Below are positions 8,493 to 18,323 of a stretch of DNA of 64,000 nucleotides, piece by piece (positions within the stretch are counted from its first letter, which is position 1; each line of letters opens with the position of its first letter). The notes below the pieces were generated by a model that made no database searches, had not been told where the DNA came from, and was given only the letters and a program-made list of their open reading frames with translations. The translations under genes and the position numbers were made by a program. Source of the stretch: Marinobacterium sp. (GTDB lineage Bacteria > Pseudomonadota > Gammaproteobacteria > Pseudomonadales > Balneatricaceae); NCBI GenBank assembly GCA_030602245.1, contig JAUWAC010000010.1:1-64000 (forward strand). The letters are read 5' to 3'.

Positions 8493-9824
8493 GTGACCAC
8501 CTTTGCAGATCTGAATCTCTGCCCGGAACTGAATGCCACCCTTGAGGCGCTGGGGTATCGCGAACCGACGCCGATCCAGTGCGAAGCGATTCCGGCGATA
8601 CTGGCCGGGCACGACCTGATCGCGCAGGCGCAGACCGGTACCGGCAAGACCGCCAGCTTCGCATTGCCGATCATCGAGCGTCTGAGCCGACAGCCGGCGG
8701 CTGCCGACTACCACCCGATTCGCGCGCTGGTGCTGGTGCCAACCCGCGAACTGGCGGTGCAGGTGGGCGATAACATCCTCGACTACGGGCGCCTGCTGGG
8801 CCTGCGCGTGATCTCGATCTTCGGCGGTGTGCGTTTCGACAACCAGATTCGCAAGATGAAACGCGGTGCCGACATTCTGGTCGCCACGCCCGGGCGGCTG
8901 CTGGATATGCTGCGGCAGAACAAGCTCTCGCTGGCGCCGCTGGAGCTGCTGGTATTCGACGAGGCCGACCGCATGCTCGACCTCGGCTTCAGCAACGAGA
9001 TTCGGGCACTGCTCGAGTTCATGCCGGCGCAGAAGCAGACGCTGCTGTTTTCGGCCACCCTTGATGCCAGCGTCGAAGCGCTGGCCGAGGCGCTGCTCAG
9101 GGCGCCGCGACGGATCAGCGTTGCACCGCGCAACGCGGTCGCGACCGGGGTTCGGCAGCGTGCCTATGCGGTTGATCGCGCCGACAAGGCCGATGTGCTG
9201 GCGTACCTGATTCGTGGCGGCCGCTGGCAGCAGACGCTGGTGTTCACCCGCACCCGGCGGCGTGCGGACGAACTCTGCGCGGCGCTGATCGATGAGGGGA
9301 TCCCGGCGTGTGCGATTCACGGTGACAAACATCAGCGCGAGCGGATGGCGGCACTGGCCGCGTTCAGCGCCGGCGAGATCCCTGTGCTCGTGGCCACCGA
9401 TGTGGCGGCACGGGGACTCGATATCGATCGTCTGCCGCAGGTGGTCAATTACGATCTGCCGCAGCAGCCGGAGGACTACGTGCATCGCATCGGCCGCACC
9501 GGGCGGGCCGGGAATGCGGGACTGGCGGTGTCGTTGGTCGCGCCCGACGAACGTCGCCTGCTCAGTGCCATCGCCGAGCTGACCGGCAGGCCGCTGCAAC
9601 TGCAGCCGGTGCCGGTGGCCGAGGACGGCCGTCTGATCGACGGCAAGCCGCTGACGCCAAAGAACCGGGCGCCGAAGAGCCGGGCGCCGAAAGGAGCCGC
9701 TGCCAGGGCAGCCGGGAAAGGCGCAAAGCCGCGTCGCACCGAACCGACAGCGAAGGCGGCGCCGCCAGCGGCGGAACCGAAACCGGCCCGCTCGGCCGGG
9801 CGCCGCTCCCTGTTTTCGAAGTAG
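8493..9824 (+). CDS. rhlE: DEAD-box ATP-dependent RNA helicase RhlE
   Basis: The helicase core is complete: Q motif (EPTPIQCEAIPAIL), Walker A AQTGTGKT, PTRELA, TPGRLLDM, DEAD box VFDEADRMLDLGF, SAT, ATDVAARGLDID and HRIGRTGRAG. The C-terminal tail (about residues 385-443) is rich in Lys, Arg, Ala and Pro with repeated NRAPKSRAPKGAA, typical of RhlE-type RNA-binding tails. GTG 8493 follows ggagg by 7 bases and gives the family start TTFADLNL; TTG 8475 would place that ribosome site inside the gene. It unwinds structured RNA in the cytoplasm. Divergent from the ParA-like gene. Confidence 0.92.
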   Translation: MTTFADLNLCPELNATLEALGYREPTPIQCEAIPAILAGHDLIAQAQTGTGKTASFALPIIERLSRQPAAADYHPIRALVLVPTRELAVQVGDNILDYGRLLGLRVISIFGGVRFDNQIRKMKRGADILVATPGRLLDMLRQNKLSLAPLELLVFDEADRMLDLGFSNEIRALLEFMPAQKQTLLFSATLDASVEALAEALLRAPRRISVAPRNAVATGVRQRAYAVDRADKADVLAYLIRGGRWQQTLVFTRTRRRADELCAALIDEGIPACAIHGDKHQRERMAALAAFSAGEIPVLVATDVAARGLDIDRLPQVVNYDLPQQPEDYVHRIGRTGRAGNAGLAVSLVAPDERRLLSAIAELTGRPLQLQPVPVAEDGRLIDGKPLTPKNRAPKSRAPKGAAARAAGKGAKPRRTEPTAKAAPPAAEPKPARSAGRRSLFSK

Positions 9825-9933
9825 CGCGCAGCAACGCGCGCGCAACGGCGGCGGCCGGGCGCTGGCGTGCTGATTGTCGTTGCCGGCCGGTTCAGGCTAA
9901 GGTGGTGTTCGGGTCGGTGAGAAGGGGGCTGAG

Positions 9934-10647
9934 ATGGAACTGCTCAAGATTCTGCTGCTGACGCTGCTGGCCGGGCTGGCCATGTCGGCCGGTGCGTTGC
10001 TGGCACAACGGGAGCATATTCGTCCCAAATGGCTCGAACACGAGTTTCGCCACAGTGTGCTGGCGTTTGGCGGTGGCGCGCTGCTGGCCGCGATAGCGCT
10101 GGTGCTGGTGCCGGATGGGCTGGGTTATCTTGGCATCGACAGCGTGCTGTTCTGGTTCATTGTCGGCGGTCTCTTTTTCATGGCCATCGATATTCTGCTG
10201 CACCGGTATCGCACTTCGGCCAGCCAGCTGGTGGCGATGCTGATGGACTTCGTGCCGGAGTCGATAGCGATGGGCGCGGCGTTTGCGCTGGGCGACAGTA
10301 GTAACGGCCTGCTGCTGGCGCTGTTGATCGGGGCGCAGAATCTGCCGGAAGGGTTCAACGCCTATCGCGAACTGCGTCAGAGTACGCACTACAAACCGGC
10401 GCGCATCGTGCGCACTTTTGCCGTCATGGCGCTGCTGGGGCCGCTCGCCGGTGCCGCCGGCTATATCTGGTTTGCCGAGCATCCGCCGCTGGTGTCCGGC
10501 ATTATGCTGTTCGCCGCCGGGGGCATTCTCTACTCGGTGTTTCAGGACATCGCCCCCCAGGTCAAACTGGCGCGCCACTGGGGGCCGCCGATGGGCGCGG
10601 TGCTCGGGTTTGCGCTCGGCATACTGGGCCACATGGTGACCGGCTGA
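9934..10647 (+). CDS. ZIP-family metal transporter
   Basis: A 237-residue polytopic membrane protein with about eight helices. Two ZIP metal-site motifs stand out: DFVPESIAMGAAF in the fourth helix region and QNLPEGFNAYREL in the fifth. In this family these carry the intramembrane His/Glu/Asn ligands for zinc or other divalent ions; here Glu takes the usual His place in the first motif. The stop is 3 bases from the convergent solute-binding protein gene. Substrate cannot be told from sequence. Confidence 0.85.
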   Translation: MELLKILLLTLLAGLAMSAGALLAQREHIRPKWLEHEFRHSVLAFGGGALLAAIALVLVPDGLGYLGIDSVLFWFIVGGLFFMAIDILLHRYRTSASQLVAMLMDFVPESIAMGAAFALGDSSNGLLLALLIGAQNLPEGFNAYRELRQSTHYKPARIVRTFAVMALLGPLAGAAGYIWFAEHPPLVSGIMLFAAGGILYSVFQDIAPQVKLARHWGPPMGAVLGFALGILGHMVTG

Positions 10648-10650
10648 TAC

Positions 10651-12141
10651 TCAGTGTTGCCAGTACACGTCTTCCAGTACGAATGAGGGGATCGGGCTGT
10701 TCTCCCACAGGCCGGCGATATCGCGGTGCATCAGGTTCTGTTCCGGGCGCATGAACAGAAATACGTTGACCGCATCTTCGGTGATCCGGCGCTGGGCCTC
10801 ACCCAGCAGACGATGTAATTCCGCTTCGTCACGGGCATCCAGTACCTGCTGCCAGATCGCCTTGAACGCGTCGTTGGCATAATTGAAGTAGTAATCGTCG
10901 CGGGCGTAGATATTCAGGTCCATCGGCTCCACGTGCATGATCAGCGTCAGCGTGTAGTCCTTCTGTTCGAACACCTTGCTCAGCCATTCGCTCCAGCTCA
11001 GCTGCTCCAGCCGAACCCGAAAGCCGATCGCTTCCAGATCGTTGGCGATCATCAGGCCGCCGTAACGTCCGTAATCGGTGGGCGGAATCGTCAGCGTGAC
11101 CTCAGTGCCTTTCGCCACGCCGGCCTCATCCAGCAGTGCGCGGGCGCGCACGCGGTCGAACGGGTAGCGATCCACGAGGTCGACGTAGGCGGGATGGGAA
11201 GGGGGAAAGTGGCTGCCGATCGGTTCCGGATTGAACTGCTCACCGTAGAGCGTGCCGAGCGTGTCGCGATCAATGGCGTGGGCAAGTGCACGGCGCACGC
11301 GCAGGTCGTCGAACGGCGCTCGGGCGTTGTTGATGGCAAGGATCATCTTGCTTTCGAGCTTGCGCAGGCGCATGCGGTAATCAGGTCGCACGGTGAAGCG
11401 GTTGCTCACCCGGGTGACGCTGAGCAGGCCGTCGACGAGGCCTTCCGCGAGCATATTTTCGGTGCCGGCGCTGGTGTGCATGAACATGAAGGTGGCGCGA
11501 CTCAGATGCGGCGGCGTGCCCCAGTAGCCCGGGTTGCGTGCGAGCGTGACGGAGCGTCCCTTGTCCCAGGCGACGAAGCGAAACGGCCCGGTACCGACGG
11601 GGTGCGTAGCGTTGCCCGCGGCACTGGCCGGATGCACGATCACGGCGGCGGGCAGTGCCAGCGCGAAGGGCAGCAGCGCATCGGGCTGCTTCAGCTCGAT
11701 CACCAGACGATCCGGCGCCGGCGAGCGGATGGCGGCGACCTTCTCAAACCATTTCTGCTGCGGGTTGAGCGAGTCCGACGCCAGTATGCGTTCGAGGCTG
11801 AGGCGTGCGATCTGTGCATCAAACGGGTGACCGTCATGGAAATGGACCCCTTCGCGCAGCCGGAACTGGTAGCTCAGACCGTCGTCAGACAGGCTCCAGT
11901 CGCGCGCGAGGCGCGGCTGCAGCGTGCCGTTGCCATCGATGATGGTCAGTCCTTCCAGTACGTTGCCGTAGGTGATCTCGCCGGCCGCGGCGGCGGCCGT
12001 TACGGTCGGATCCAGCGCCGGGGGCTCCAGTTGCAGGCCGAGCCGAATATCGTCGCGCGCCCAGACACTTTGCACACAGAGTGCCAGCAGCAGGCAGAGT
12101 CCGGCGAGTGTGAGGCGGCACCTGGAGTGGATCGTCGTCAT
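10651..12141 (-). CDS. Family 5 (peptide/nickel type) solute-binding protein
   Basis: A 496-residue periplasmic protein with a Sec signal (about residues 1-28, ending QSVWA). It has hallmarks of SBP_bac_5: PPALDPT, LEGLTIIDGNGTLQPRLARDW, LREGVHFHDGHPFDA, HPVGTGPFRFVAW and NARAPFDDLRVRRALAHAIDR. No permease or ATPase genes accompany it. Instead its ATG overlaps the stop of an upstream diguanylate cyclase (ATGA), so the two are translationally coupled. It may be a ligand sensor for that cyclase rather than part of an importer (inference). Confidence 0.87.
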   Translation of the reverse strand: MTTIHSRCRLTLAGLCLLLALCVQSVWARDDIRLGLQLEPPALDPTVTAAAAAGEITYGNVLEGLTIIDGNGTLQPRLARDWSLSDDGLSYQFRLREGVHFHDGHPFDAQIARLSLERILASDSLNPQQKWFEKVAAIRSPAPDRLVIELKQPDALLPFALALPAAVIVHPASAAGNATHPVGTGPFRFVAWDKGRSVTLARNPGYWGTPPHLSRATFMFMHTSAGTENMLAEGLVDGLLSVTRVSNRFTVRPDYRMRLRKLESKMILAINNARAPFDDLRVRRALAHAIDRDTLGTLYGEQFNPEPIGSHFPPSHPAYVDLVDRYPFDRVRARALLDEAGVAKGTEVTLTIPPTDYGRYGGLMIANDLEAIGFRVRLEQLSWSEWLSKVFEQKDYTLTLIMHVEPMDLNIYARDDYYFNYANDAFKAIWQQVLDARDEAELHRLLGEAQRRITEDAVNVFLFMRPEQNLMHRDIAGLWENSPIPSFVLEDVYWQH

Positions 12142-13535
12142 ACGGGGGCTGTTCCTGTCGTGTCCGCCGATGGGGGAGCTGTTGTCATGTCGACCCGGTT
12201 ACGCCCGGCCCGCTTGGCCCGGTAGAGGGCGCTGTCGGCCTGACGCAGGGCATCGTTGAGCAGGGCCGGCAGCGCGCTTGCGGGCAGCGTTGAACGGGCG
12301 TCCAGGTCGGTGATCATGGTGAGGCCAAAACTGATCGTGACGCCGATCTGCTCGCCGTCATCCAGCGTCAGCGGGTGCCGGGCGATATCCTGTCGGATCT
12401 GCTCGAAGATCCGATAGCCGTCTTCGCTTGAACGCACGCTGAGCACGGCGGCAAACTCCTCGCCGCCGAAACGGGCGAGAATGTCGGTATCGCGCAGTCC
12501 GGCGCTGATGCGACGTGCGACGTGCACCAGAGTCTGGTCGCCGATGGCGTGGCCGTAACGGTCGTTGATCTGTTTGAAGTGGTCGATATCGCCGATCGCG
12601 ACACACAGTGGCTGCGTGGTCTGCTCGAGCAGGGCACGCGCCGCGACATGAAAGTGGCGACGGTTGGCCAGCTCGGTCAGCGGGTCGTGCTCGGCGAGGA
12701 ACGCCAGTTCGGTGTGGATCTTCTGCATGCGCGCTTCCTGCGACTGAATCCGCTCCACATAGCGCCCCATCGTGGCGCCAAGCTGGCTGATCTCGTCGCT
12801 GCCACCCACCCGGAGGTGGTCCGGGGTGACATCGGGCTCACCCAGCGCACGCTGAAAGCGCAGAATGCGCCGTACCACGGTCATCTCGAAGTAGATGCCG
12901 CTGACCAGCGCCGTCACCAGCAACAGCAGCGTCAGCCAGGTGAGGCGCTGCTGGTGGGTTTGAATCTCGGCGCTGAGCTGACGGCTCTGGTCCAGCATCT
13001 GAGTGCGCATCGTCGCGGCGACGTAGCCCATCAGCGCTGACAGGCGCCCCGCCAGTTCACGATTTTCCGTGGCCAGGGTACGGATATGGGCCAGTTCCGA
13101 GTCGCTGGCCTGCCCGTCGATACGGTCGCGAACCAGACTGTTGAGCAGCGTGATATTGTCGCTCAGGCGCTGCTGCGTGTGTTCGATGCGGGCGATCAGT
13201 TCAGTGTCGGCACCGGAGTCGTAGAACTCTGTCGTCAGCTGGCCGATCCAGGCGGTGCGGTCGGTCAGATCGATCAGCGCGGCGCGTCGCTCATGCTGGG
13301 TTTCGGCTGCGGTCAGCATCAGGCCCAGGCTGATCAGTGACTCGGTCTGCTGCACCAGCCGGACCGACGTCATCAGGTTGTCCATCTCGGTGTTGGTCAT
13401 GTTGACCACCAGCGCATCCAGACGCTGAAACGCACGACTGGTCCAGAGCGTGGCTCCGATCACCAGCACGGCAATGAGGCAGGTGATGCCTACGGTTTTG
13501 GCGGTCAGTCCCGACCGGTATCTGGCTGGAATCAT
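12138..13535 (-). CDS. Membrane diguanylate cyclase (GGEEF)
   Basis: Membrane helices at about 15-34 and 198-220 enclose a mostly helical periplasmic domain of about 160 residues, followed by a HAMP-like linker and a GGDEF domain. The active site is intact, RFGGEEFAAVL (357-361), as is the product-inhibition site RxxD five residues upstream (Arg348, Asp351). It should make cyclic-di-GMP from GTP. It is the first gene of a two-gene operon with the solute-binding protein downstream (4-base overlap). A 237-base divergent region separates it from a lipoprotein gene. Confidence 0.92.
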   Translation of the reverse strand: MIPARYRSGLTAKTVGITCLIAVLVIGATLWTSRAFQRLDALVVNMTNTEMDNLMTSVRLVQQTESLISLGLMLTAAETQHERRAALIDLTDRTAWIGQLTTEFYDSGADTELIARIEHTQQRLSDNITLLNSLVRDRIDGQASDSELAHIRTLATENRELAGRLSALMGYVAATMRTQMLDQSRQLSAEIQTHQQRLTWLTLLLLVTALVSGIYFEMTVVRRILRFQRALGEPDVTPDHLRVGGSDEISQLGATMGRYVERIQSQEARMQKIHTELAFLAEHDPLTELANRRHFHVAARALLEQTTQPLCVAIGDIDHFKQINDRYGHAIGDQTLVHVARRISAGLRDTDILARFGGEEFAAVLSVRSSEDGYRIFEQIRQDIARHPLTLDDGEQIGVTISFGLTMITDLDARSTLPASALPALLNDALRQADSALYRAKRAGRNRVDMTTAPPSADTTGTAPV

Positions 13536-13661
13536 CGGAGCTCTTTGGTGGAACGCCCGCCGCTGCGAAGCAAAAGTGTTCCCGAATATTTACGTATATT
13601 ACATGCGTCTTAACTAATTCGATTGAACCTGACAATGTGCGCAACTACAAGTCGTAAAATT

Positions 13662-13675
13662 CATGCCCGGGCATG
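13662..13675. promoter_or_regulatory. 14-bp perfect palindrome in a divergent promoter region
   Basis: The sequence catgcccgggcatg is a perfect palindrome. It lies between the divergent cyclase (start 13535) and lipoprotein (start 13773), just beside an AT-rich patch (about 13578-13660) that likely holds promoters. Size and place fit an operator for a dimeric regulator, but no regulator is assigned and chance is possible. Confidence 0.35.
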
Positions 13676-13772
13676 CCGATCACGGGATGTTATGCTGACA
13701 GCAGGGCGACGATGACCGTGATCTGAAACAGCGGACTCGCGGGCCGGTCAGAGCCCGGAACAGGAGGGTGAT

Positions 13773-14387
13773 ATGTTCAGCTGGCGTATGATTCTGAGCG
13801 CGCTGGTGCTTGTACTGAGCGGGTGTGCCGGCCCGCAATACTGGCATGAACCGCCGCAGCCGGCTGCCGATGCCGGGTTGCAGGGGCAGTGGCAGGGGCT
13901 GATGCGCAGCAGCAGCGTGCAGCATGACACCGGTGTCGGTCTGACGCCGCGGGTGCGCGTACGCTGTCCGCAGTACCGGGATCTGATCCGGTTCGAGGTG
14001 TCTGAGCAGCGGCTGGACGGGGGGCTGGGGCGCGAGCCGGTGGTCCGTTTCAGCACGACGCTGGATGCCGAGGGGCGCTTCAGTGTCGCACTGCCGGTGC
14101 AGGGCGATACCTGGATCTGGGGCGGTGTCCTGTTGCCGGGTATTGAGGACCGCTCGCCGCTGCTGGTGCTGCAGGGGCAGCTGGACGGCAGTCGCGGCAC
14201 AGGACGGGGCTGGCTCAGCGTGTCTCCGAATGAACCACGACTTGGCTGCAGTGGCCATTTTGAGGTCAGCCGCAACGGCGGCGCACCGCCTGATGATGCC
14301 TATGGCCGGCCTTTCGAGATCCGTTACTGGATCGATGAGGTCAGGACGGATCGGCGCATGCTGTGGCCGCATTGGCCGCGTTTCTGA
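13773..14387 (+). CDS. Predicted lipoprotein of unknown function
   Basis: ATG 13773 has a strong caggagg site. The N-terminus (MFSWRMILSALVLVLSGCAG) has a classic lipobox, LSGC, so the mature protein begins at Cys18 and is lipid-anchored; the +2 residue is Ala, which favours the outer membrane. The remaining 187 residues are soluble, with three cysteines beyond the lipid one and a beta-rich look. I do not recognise the family. Probably transcribed alone. Confidence 0.75.
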   Translation: MFSWRMILSALVLVLSGCAGPQYWHEPPQPAADAGLQGQWQGLMRSSSVQHDTGVGLTPRVRVRCPQYRDLIRFEVSEQRLDGGLGREPVVRFSTTLDAEGRFSVALPVQGDTWIWGGVLLPGIEDRSPLLVLQGQLDGSRGTGRGWLSVSPNEPRLGCSGHFEVSRNGGAPPDDAYGRPFEIRYWIDEVRTDRRMLWPHWPRF

Positions 14388-14465
14388 CCGAGATACCGCC
14401 CGCAGCGGAGCGGTTCCCCGGTCATGGGCTTGGCGAGTGCGTGAGCCCTTCTTCGTGGCGTTGCG

Positions 14466-14909
14466 TTATTGCAGGGTCGGAAACGCGAACGCGGCAATGA
14501 TCTCCTTGTGGGGGGCATGAGTCAGGTTTTTGTCGAGGTCGTTGCGCAGCGCCTTGCGCAGGTGGTCATCAAGCGCATCGCGCAACAGGCCGAGGAAGTG
14601 GGGCGGCGCGGCAAGGTAGAAACCGCGGATTTCGTTGGTATCCAGTGCGTGACGCACGCGGGCGATGATCTCTTTGGCGAAGCGTTTGTCTTCATGGGCC
14701 CGCGGCGAGGTTTTTGCCGCCATCCCGTGAAGTCCGCCCGGGTTGCCGGCGTCGGCCTGAACGCCCCGGTTGTCACTGGCCAGTGCCTGCTGTTTGAGGG
14801 TCGCTTCGGGATGCACGAGGTCCATCACCTCGTCGAGCTCCGCGCGTGGGCGTTCCTGTGCATAGATGATCGCTTTGGACGCGTCGGCAACAACAATCCA
14901 GTTAGACAT
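14466..14909 (-). CDS. Host attachment family protein
   Basis: This 147-residue cytosolic protein starts MSNWIVVADASKAIIYAQE and contains HEDKRFAKEIIARVRHAL and FYLAAPPHFLGLLRDAL, the pattern of the Host_attach family. That family is named after an Agrobacterium gene needed for attachment to plant cells, but most members are uncharacterised and structurally resemble release-factor-like folds. No adhesion or secretion genes are near, so the name should not be taken as function. The 271 bases upstream (14910-15180) contain no gene I can support. Confidence 0.8.
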   Translation of the reverse strand: MSNWIVVADASKAIIYAQERPRAELDEVMDLVHPEATLKQQALASDNRGVQADAGNPGGLHGMAAKTSPRAHEDKRFAKEIIARVRHALDTNEIRGFYLAAPPHFLGLLRDALDDHLRKALRNDLDKNLTHAPHKEIIAAFAFPTLQ

Positions 14910-15180
14910 ACAGCACCTCTCTGGTTGATCTGGGCTCCTTTCGCTGTGCAGGGAGTCATCAGTGGGTCGGTAGCCGATGGGCGTTGCCCGATCGGTGCGG
15001 TGGCAACACCCCGGTCGCCGGCAGAACGTGCTGCGACAGCGCAGGCGTGGGATTCTGCGGCGACGTATTCGTAAGTATCGTCAATTTTGCCCGGCTTGCC
15101 CGTTACACCAGCGAACGGCAGCGCGGGTGCAACGGCAATGCGGGGGTGACGGGAGGCTGTTCAGCCTGTGTGGTTGTCGA

Positions 15181-18057
15181 TCAGTGGGTCTGGCAACTGC
15201 TGGTAAGCCAGTCGGCGAACTGCGGCGGCGTCATCGGACGGCCGTACAGGTAGCCCTGCGCCCGGTCACAGCCGAGGCCGCGCAGCAGGGAGGCCTGACG
15301 TTCGTTTTCGATCCCTTCGGCGACGACTTCCATGCGCAGGCTCTGACCCAGCGCCAGAATCGTGCGTACGATCTGCGCATCCTCTTCGTTGTCCACCGCG
15401 TCGAGTACGAAGGAGCGGTCGATCTTGAGGATGTCCAGCGGCAGGCGCCGCAGGTAGGCAAGGCTGGAATAGCCGGTACCGAACTCATCCACTGCCACCC
15501 GCACGCCGGCGGCGCGCAGCTCGGTCAGCAGGCCGCTGCTCAGATCGATCTTGGGCTGATAGTGCAGCTCGAGTTCATCGTTGCTCAGCGCCCGGCGCAG
15601 GTCCATCTCGATCCGCAGGCGATGGGCGGTGCGCTCCAGCATCTCCTCACGGAAGAAGCGGTAGGTGTCGCCGCCGGCGCCCTTGGCGGCATACATCGCC
15701 ATGTCGGCGCGCTTCATCAGCTCCATCGGGTGGTCGCCATCTTCCGGGTAGAACGCCATCCCCATCGAGGCGCTGATCTCGAGTTCATAGCCCGGCAGCA
15801 CGACCGGCCGCGCAATCTCGTCCAGCAACTGCTGTGCCTTGGCGGCGCACTGGCGTGCCGAGTGCAGGTTCTCCATCAGCACCACGAATTCGTCGCCGCC
15901 GACGCGGGCGACGGTGTCGCTGGCGCGCAGTCGGGCGCGCAGGCGCTCGCCGATCTGTTGCAGCAGGCTGTCGCCGACATCGTGGCCCAGGGCATCGTTG
16001 AAGCCCTTGAAACGGTCCAGGTCGATGAACGTGATCGACAGCCGTCGCCCTTCGCGCGCAGCGCGTTCCAGCGCCTGCTGCAGCCGTTCGAGCAGCAGTT
16101 CGCGGTTGGGCAGGCCGGTCAGGGCATCGTGGAAGGCGAGACGGTGGATGTGTTCGTCCTTGCGTCGCAGTTCGGTGATGTCGTGGAACACGGCCACATA
16201 ACGGGCCGGGTTGCCGCGGTCGTCATCGATGCGGTTGATGGTCAGCCACTCCAGATAGGCCTGGCCGTCGCGGCGCCGGTTCCAGATCTCGCCCTGCCAT
16301 TGTCCCTGCGTGCTCAGCTCCTGCCACATCCGACGATAGAACTCGGGGGGCTGGCGATCCGAGCGCAGCATGCGAGGACTGTTGCCGAGCGCTTCTTCGC
16401 GACTGTAGCCGGTGATCTCGGTGAACGCCGGGTTGACCGACAGAATGACCCCGTTGGCATCGGTGATCATCACGCCTTCGGCCGAGGCGTGGAACACGCT
16501 GGCGGCCAGACGCAGCTCCTTCTCGGCATTTTTCAGCGCGGTGACGTCACGGCCCACGGCGAGCACGCTGGAGGGCGTATCGGTGGGGCCGTACTCGGGC
16601 ACCAGGCGTACCGACAGATAGCGCGCATCCTCATCACCGGGGACCAGCAACTCCAGCTCGCGAGGCTCGCCACTCTCGACGACCGCACGAACGGCACGCT
16701 CGAGCTCGGCCAGTTCGGGCTGCTCGAGCTGCGGTGACTGCGCGCGGCACTGCCGCAGCCGCGTCAGCATCCGTTCAACCACCGGGTTCATATACAGCAC
16801 ACGACCATCGGGGGCGTAACGCAGGATCGCGTCCGGGCTGTTGCTGGCCAGAGTGCGGTAGGCAAGTTCCCGGTTGGCCAGTGCCTCTTCGGCACGGCGT
16901 TTGTCGGTGATGTCCTGCATCATCAGCAGCAGGTGCGCACTGCCGTCGATATCGAACCGTGACAGCTGCATCTCGGCCCAGAGCTCGGCGCCGAAGGTGG
17001 TGATCAGCTGCCGCTCGAGCAGTTCGGTCGTGCCCGCTTTCAGGACGCGGTCGGCAGCCTGAATCAGGCCCGCCTCGTTCCAGGGCGACAGGGTACGGAA
17101 GTTCTGTGCTTCCAGCTGCTCGCGCGAGCCGCCGGTCATGCGCGCAGCGGCCGGGTTGGCGAGGATGCACTGACCATCCTCTCGAAACACCAGAATCGCC
17201 GACGAGGAGGTCATCAGGATGCGCTCGTTCAGAGTCAGCGCCTGGCGCAGTTGCTGGTCGGTGCGCGTCAACGCTTCGGTGCGCTCCTCAATGCGCTGCT
17301 CCAGCGTGCGGTTGAGCTCGAGCAGCGCCGCTTCGGCGGCCTTGCGGGCGGTAATGTCGGTGGCGATGCCACAGAGGGCATAGATGTCGCCGTGCCGGTC
17401 GCGCAGCGGGAATTTAATGGTCAGGAAGGTGCGTTCTTCGGCGCCGACGCAGGCGTGTTCTTCAAACTCGCACGACTGCCCCTGTTGCAGAACCTCGCGG
17501 TCGCGCTGCTGGAACGCTCGGGCAATGTCGGCCGGGAACAGGTCGGCATCGCTGCATCCGGGGATTGTGTCGGGATCGCGCCCAACCAGTCCGGCAAAGT
17601 GACGGTTTGCCAGCAGGTAGCGGCCGTCCGGGTCTTTGACGAAGATGACGGCCGTCGAATGGTCGATGATGGCGCGCAGCAGTATCTGCTGCTGTGCCAT
17701 CGCATCACCGGCGTTGTTCAATGCACTGAGATCGCGCGCGAAAAACAGTACCGCTTCCTGATCGTTGAAGCGGAACGGGGCACAGCGCAGCTCCACGATA
17801 ACCGGGCGCCCATCCAGTCGTTGCAACGTCTGACGCAGGCTGGCCGGGGCCGGTGCCACGGCGGGCAGCGCGGGTGTCGGCAGCTCACCGGTGCAGAAGC
17901 GGGCGAGGGGCTGGCCGATCAGGCTGTCCGGGCGCGTGTCACCGAGCAGACGGCACGTCTGTGCATTGGCATAGACAAAAACGCCCCCGATCGTGATGAA
18001 AATCGCGTCCAGTGAGTTGTCTGTCAGCAGGTGCAGGTGGTGGTCGGCTCGATTCAC
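15181..18057 (-). CDS. Five-PAS diguanylate cyclase with an internally deleted EAL domain
   Basis: A 958-residue cytoplasmic protein with five PAS/PAC modules in the first 640 residues, then a GGDEF domain with intact VGGDEF (about 720-724) and an RxxD inhibition site (RASD). The EAL domain is shortened: KIDLSSG (about residue 840) joins directly to LLTELRAAGVRVAVDEFGTGYSSL. About 100 residues are missing, including the EAL motif, the Asn site and the second catalytic Glu. The end (LKIDRSFV, AEGIEN, QGYLYGRP) is normal. The frame is kept. It should be cyclase only. GTG 18057, with gggaagga 7 bases upstream, is preferred over ATG 18105. Confidence 0.88.
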   Translation of the reverse strand: MNRADHHLHLLTDNSLDAIFITIGGVFVYANAQTCRLLGDTRPDSLIGQPLARFCTGELPTPALPAVAPAPASLRQTLQRLDGRPVIVELRCAPFRFNDQEAVLFFARDLSALNNAGDAMAQQQILLRAIIDHSTAVIFVKDPDGRYLLANRHFAGLVGRDPDTIPGCSDADLFPADIARAFQQRDREVLQQGQSCEFEEHACVGAEERTFLTIKFPLRDRHGDIYALCGIATDITARKAAEAALLELNRTLEQRIEERTEALTRTDQQLRQALTLNERILMTSSSAILVFREDGQCILANPAAARMTGGSREQLEAQNFRTLSPWNEAGLIQAADRVLKAGTTELLERQLITTFGAELWAEMQLSRFDIDGSAHLLLMMQDITDKRRAEEALANRELAYRTLASNSPDAILRYAPDGRVLYMNPVVERMLTRLRQCRAQSPQLEQPELAELERAVRAVVESGEPRELELLVPGDEDARYLSVRLVPEYGPTDTPSSVLAVGRDVTALKNAEKELRLAASVFHASAEGVMITDANGVILSVNPAFTEITGYSREEALGNSPRMLRSDRQPPEFYRRMWQELSTQGQWQGEIWNRRRDGQAYLEWLTINRIDDDRGNPARYVAVFHDITELRRKDEHIHRLAFHDALTGLPNRELLLERLQQALERAAREGRRLSITFIDLDRFKGFNDALGHDVGDSLLQQIGERLRARLRASDTVARVGGDEFVVLMENLHSARQCAAKAQQLLDEIARPVVLPGYELEISASMGMAFYPEDGDHPMELMKRADMAMYAAKGAGGDTYRFFREEMLERTAHRLRIEMDLRRALSNDELELHYQPKIDLSSGLLTELRAAGVRVAVDEFGTGYSSLAYLRRLPLDILKIDRSFVLDAVDNEEDAQIVRTILALGQSLRMEVVAEGIENERQASLLRGLGCDRAQGYLYGRPMTPPQFADWLTSSCQTH

Positions 18058-18323
18058 CCTGTGTCCTTCCCGATAGTGGCGGTAGCGGTGACGGCAAAGG
18101 CGCAAGCGTACACGAGTGTTGGTATTTTGCGTCGAGTTTCAAATCTGTGTTTGATCCGCGTCAAAGTGTCGTTTTGCGGCGCGCGGATGGAGCCCGGCAG
18201 CAGCCCCGAACGACCGGATTTTCGCGCTGAGTTGGCCGGTGCCGAGGTGGGCGCCGGTTGTGTCACCGCGCGTTTGAAATTATTGTCGTTGCCGTTCTCC
18301 CCCAACGACAAAGGAATCCACAG

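Noticed and set aside
14910-15180. Searched for a tRNA or small RNA in this 271-base gap
   Set aside because: No cloverleaf, T-loop motif or terminator could be recognised by eye.
14977-16737. Long plus-strand frame opposite the five-PAS protein
   Set aside because: Antisense shadow; the protein lacks recognisable domains while the minus strand encodes PAS, GGDEF and EAL parts.
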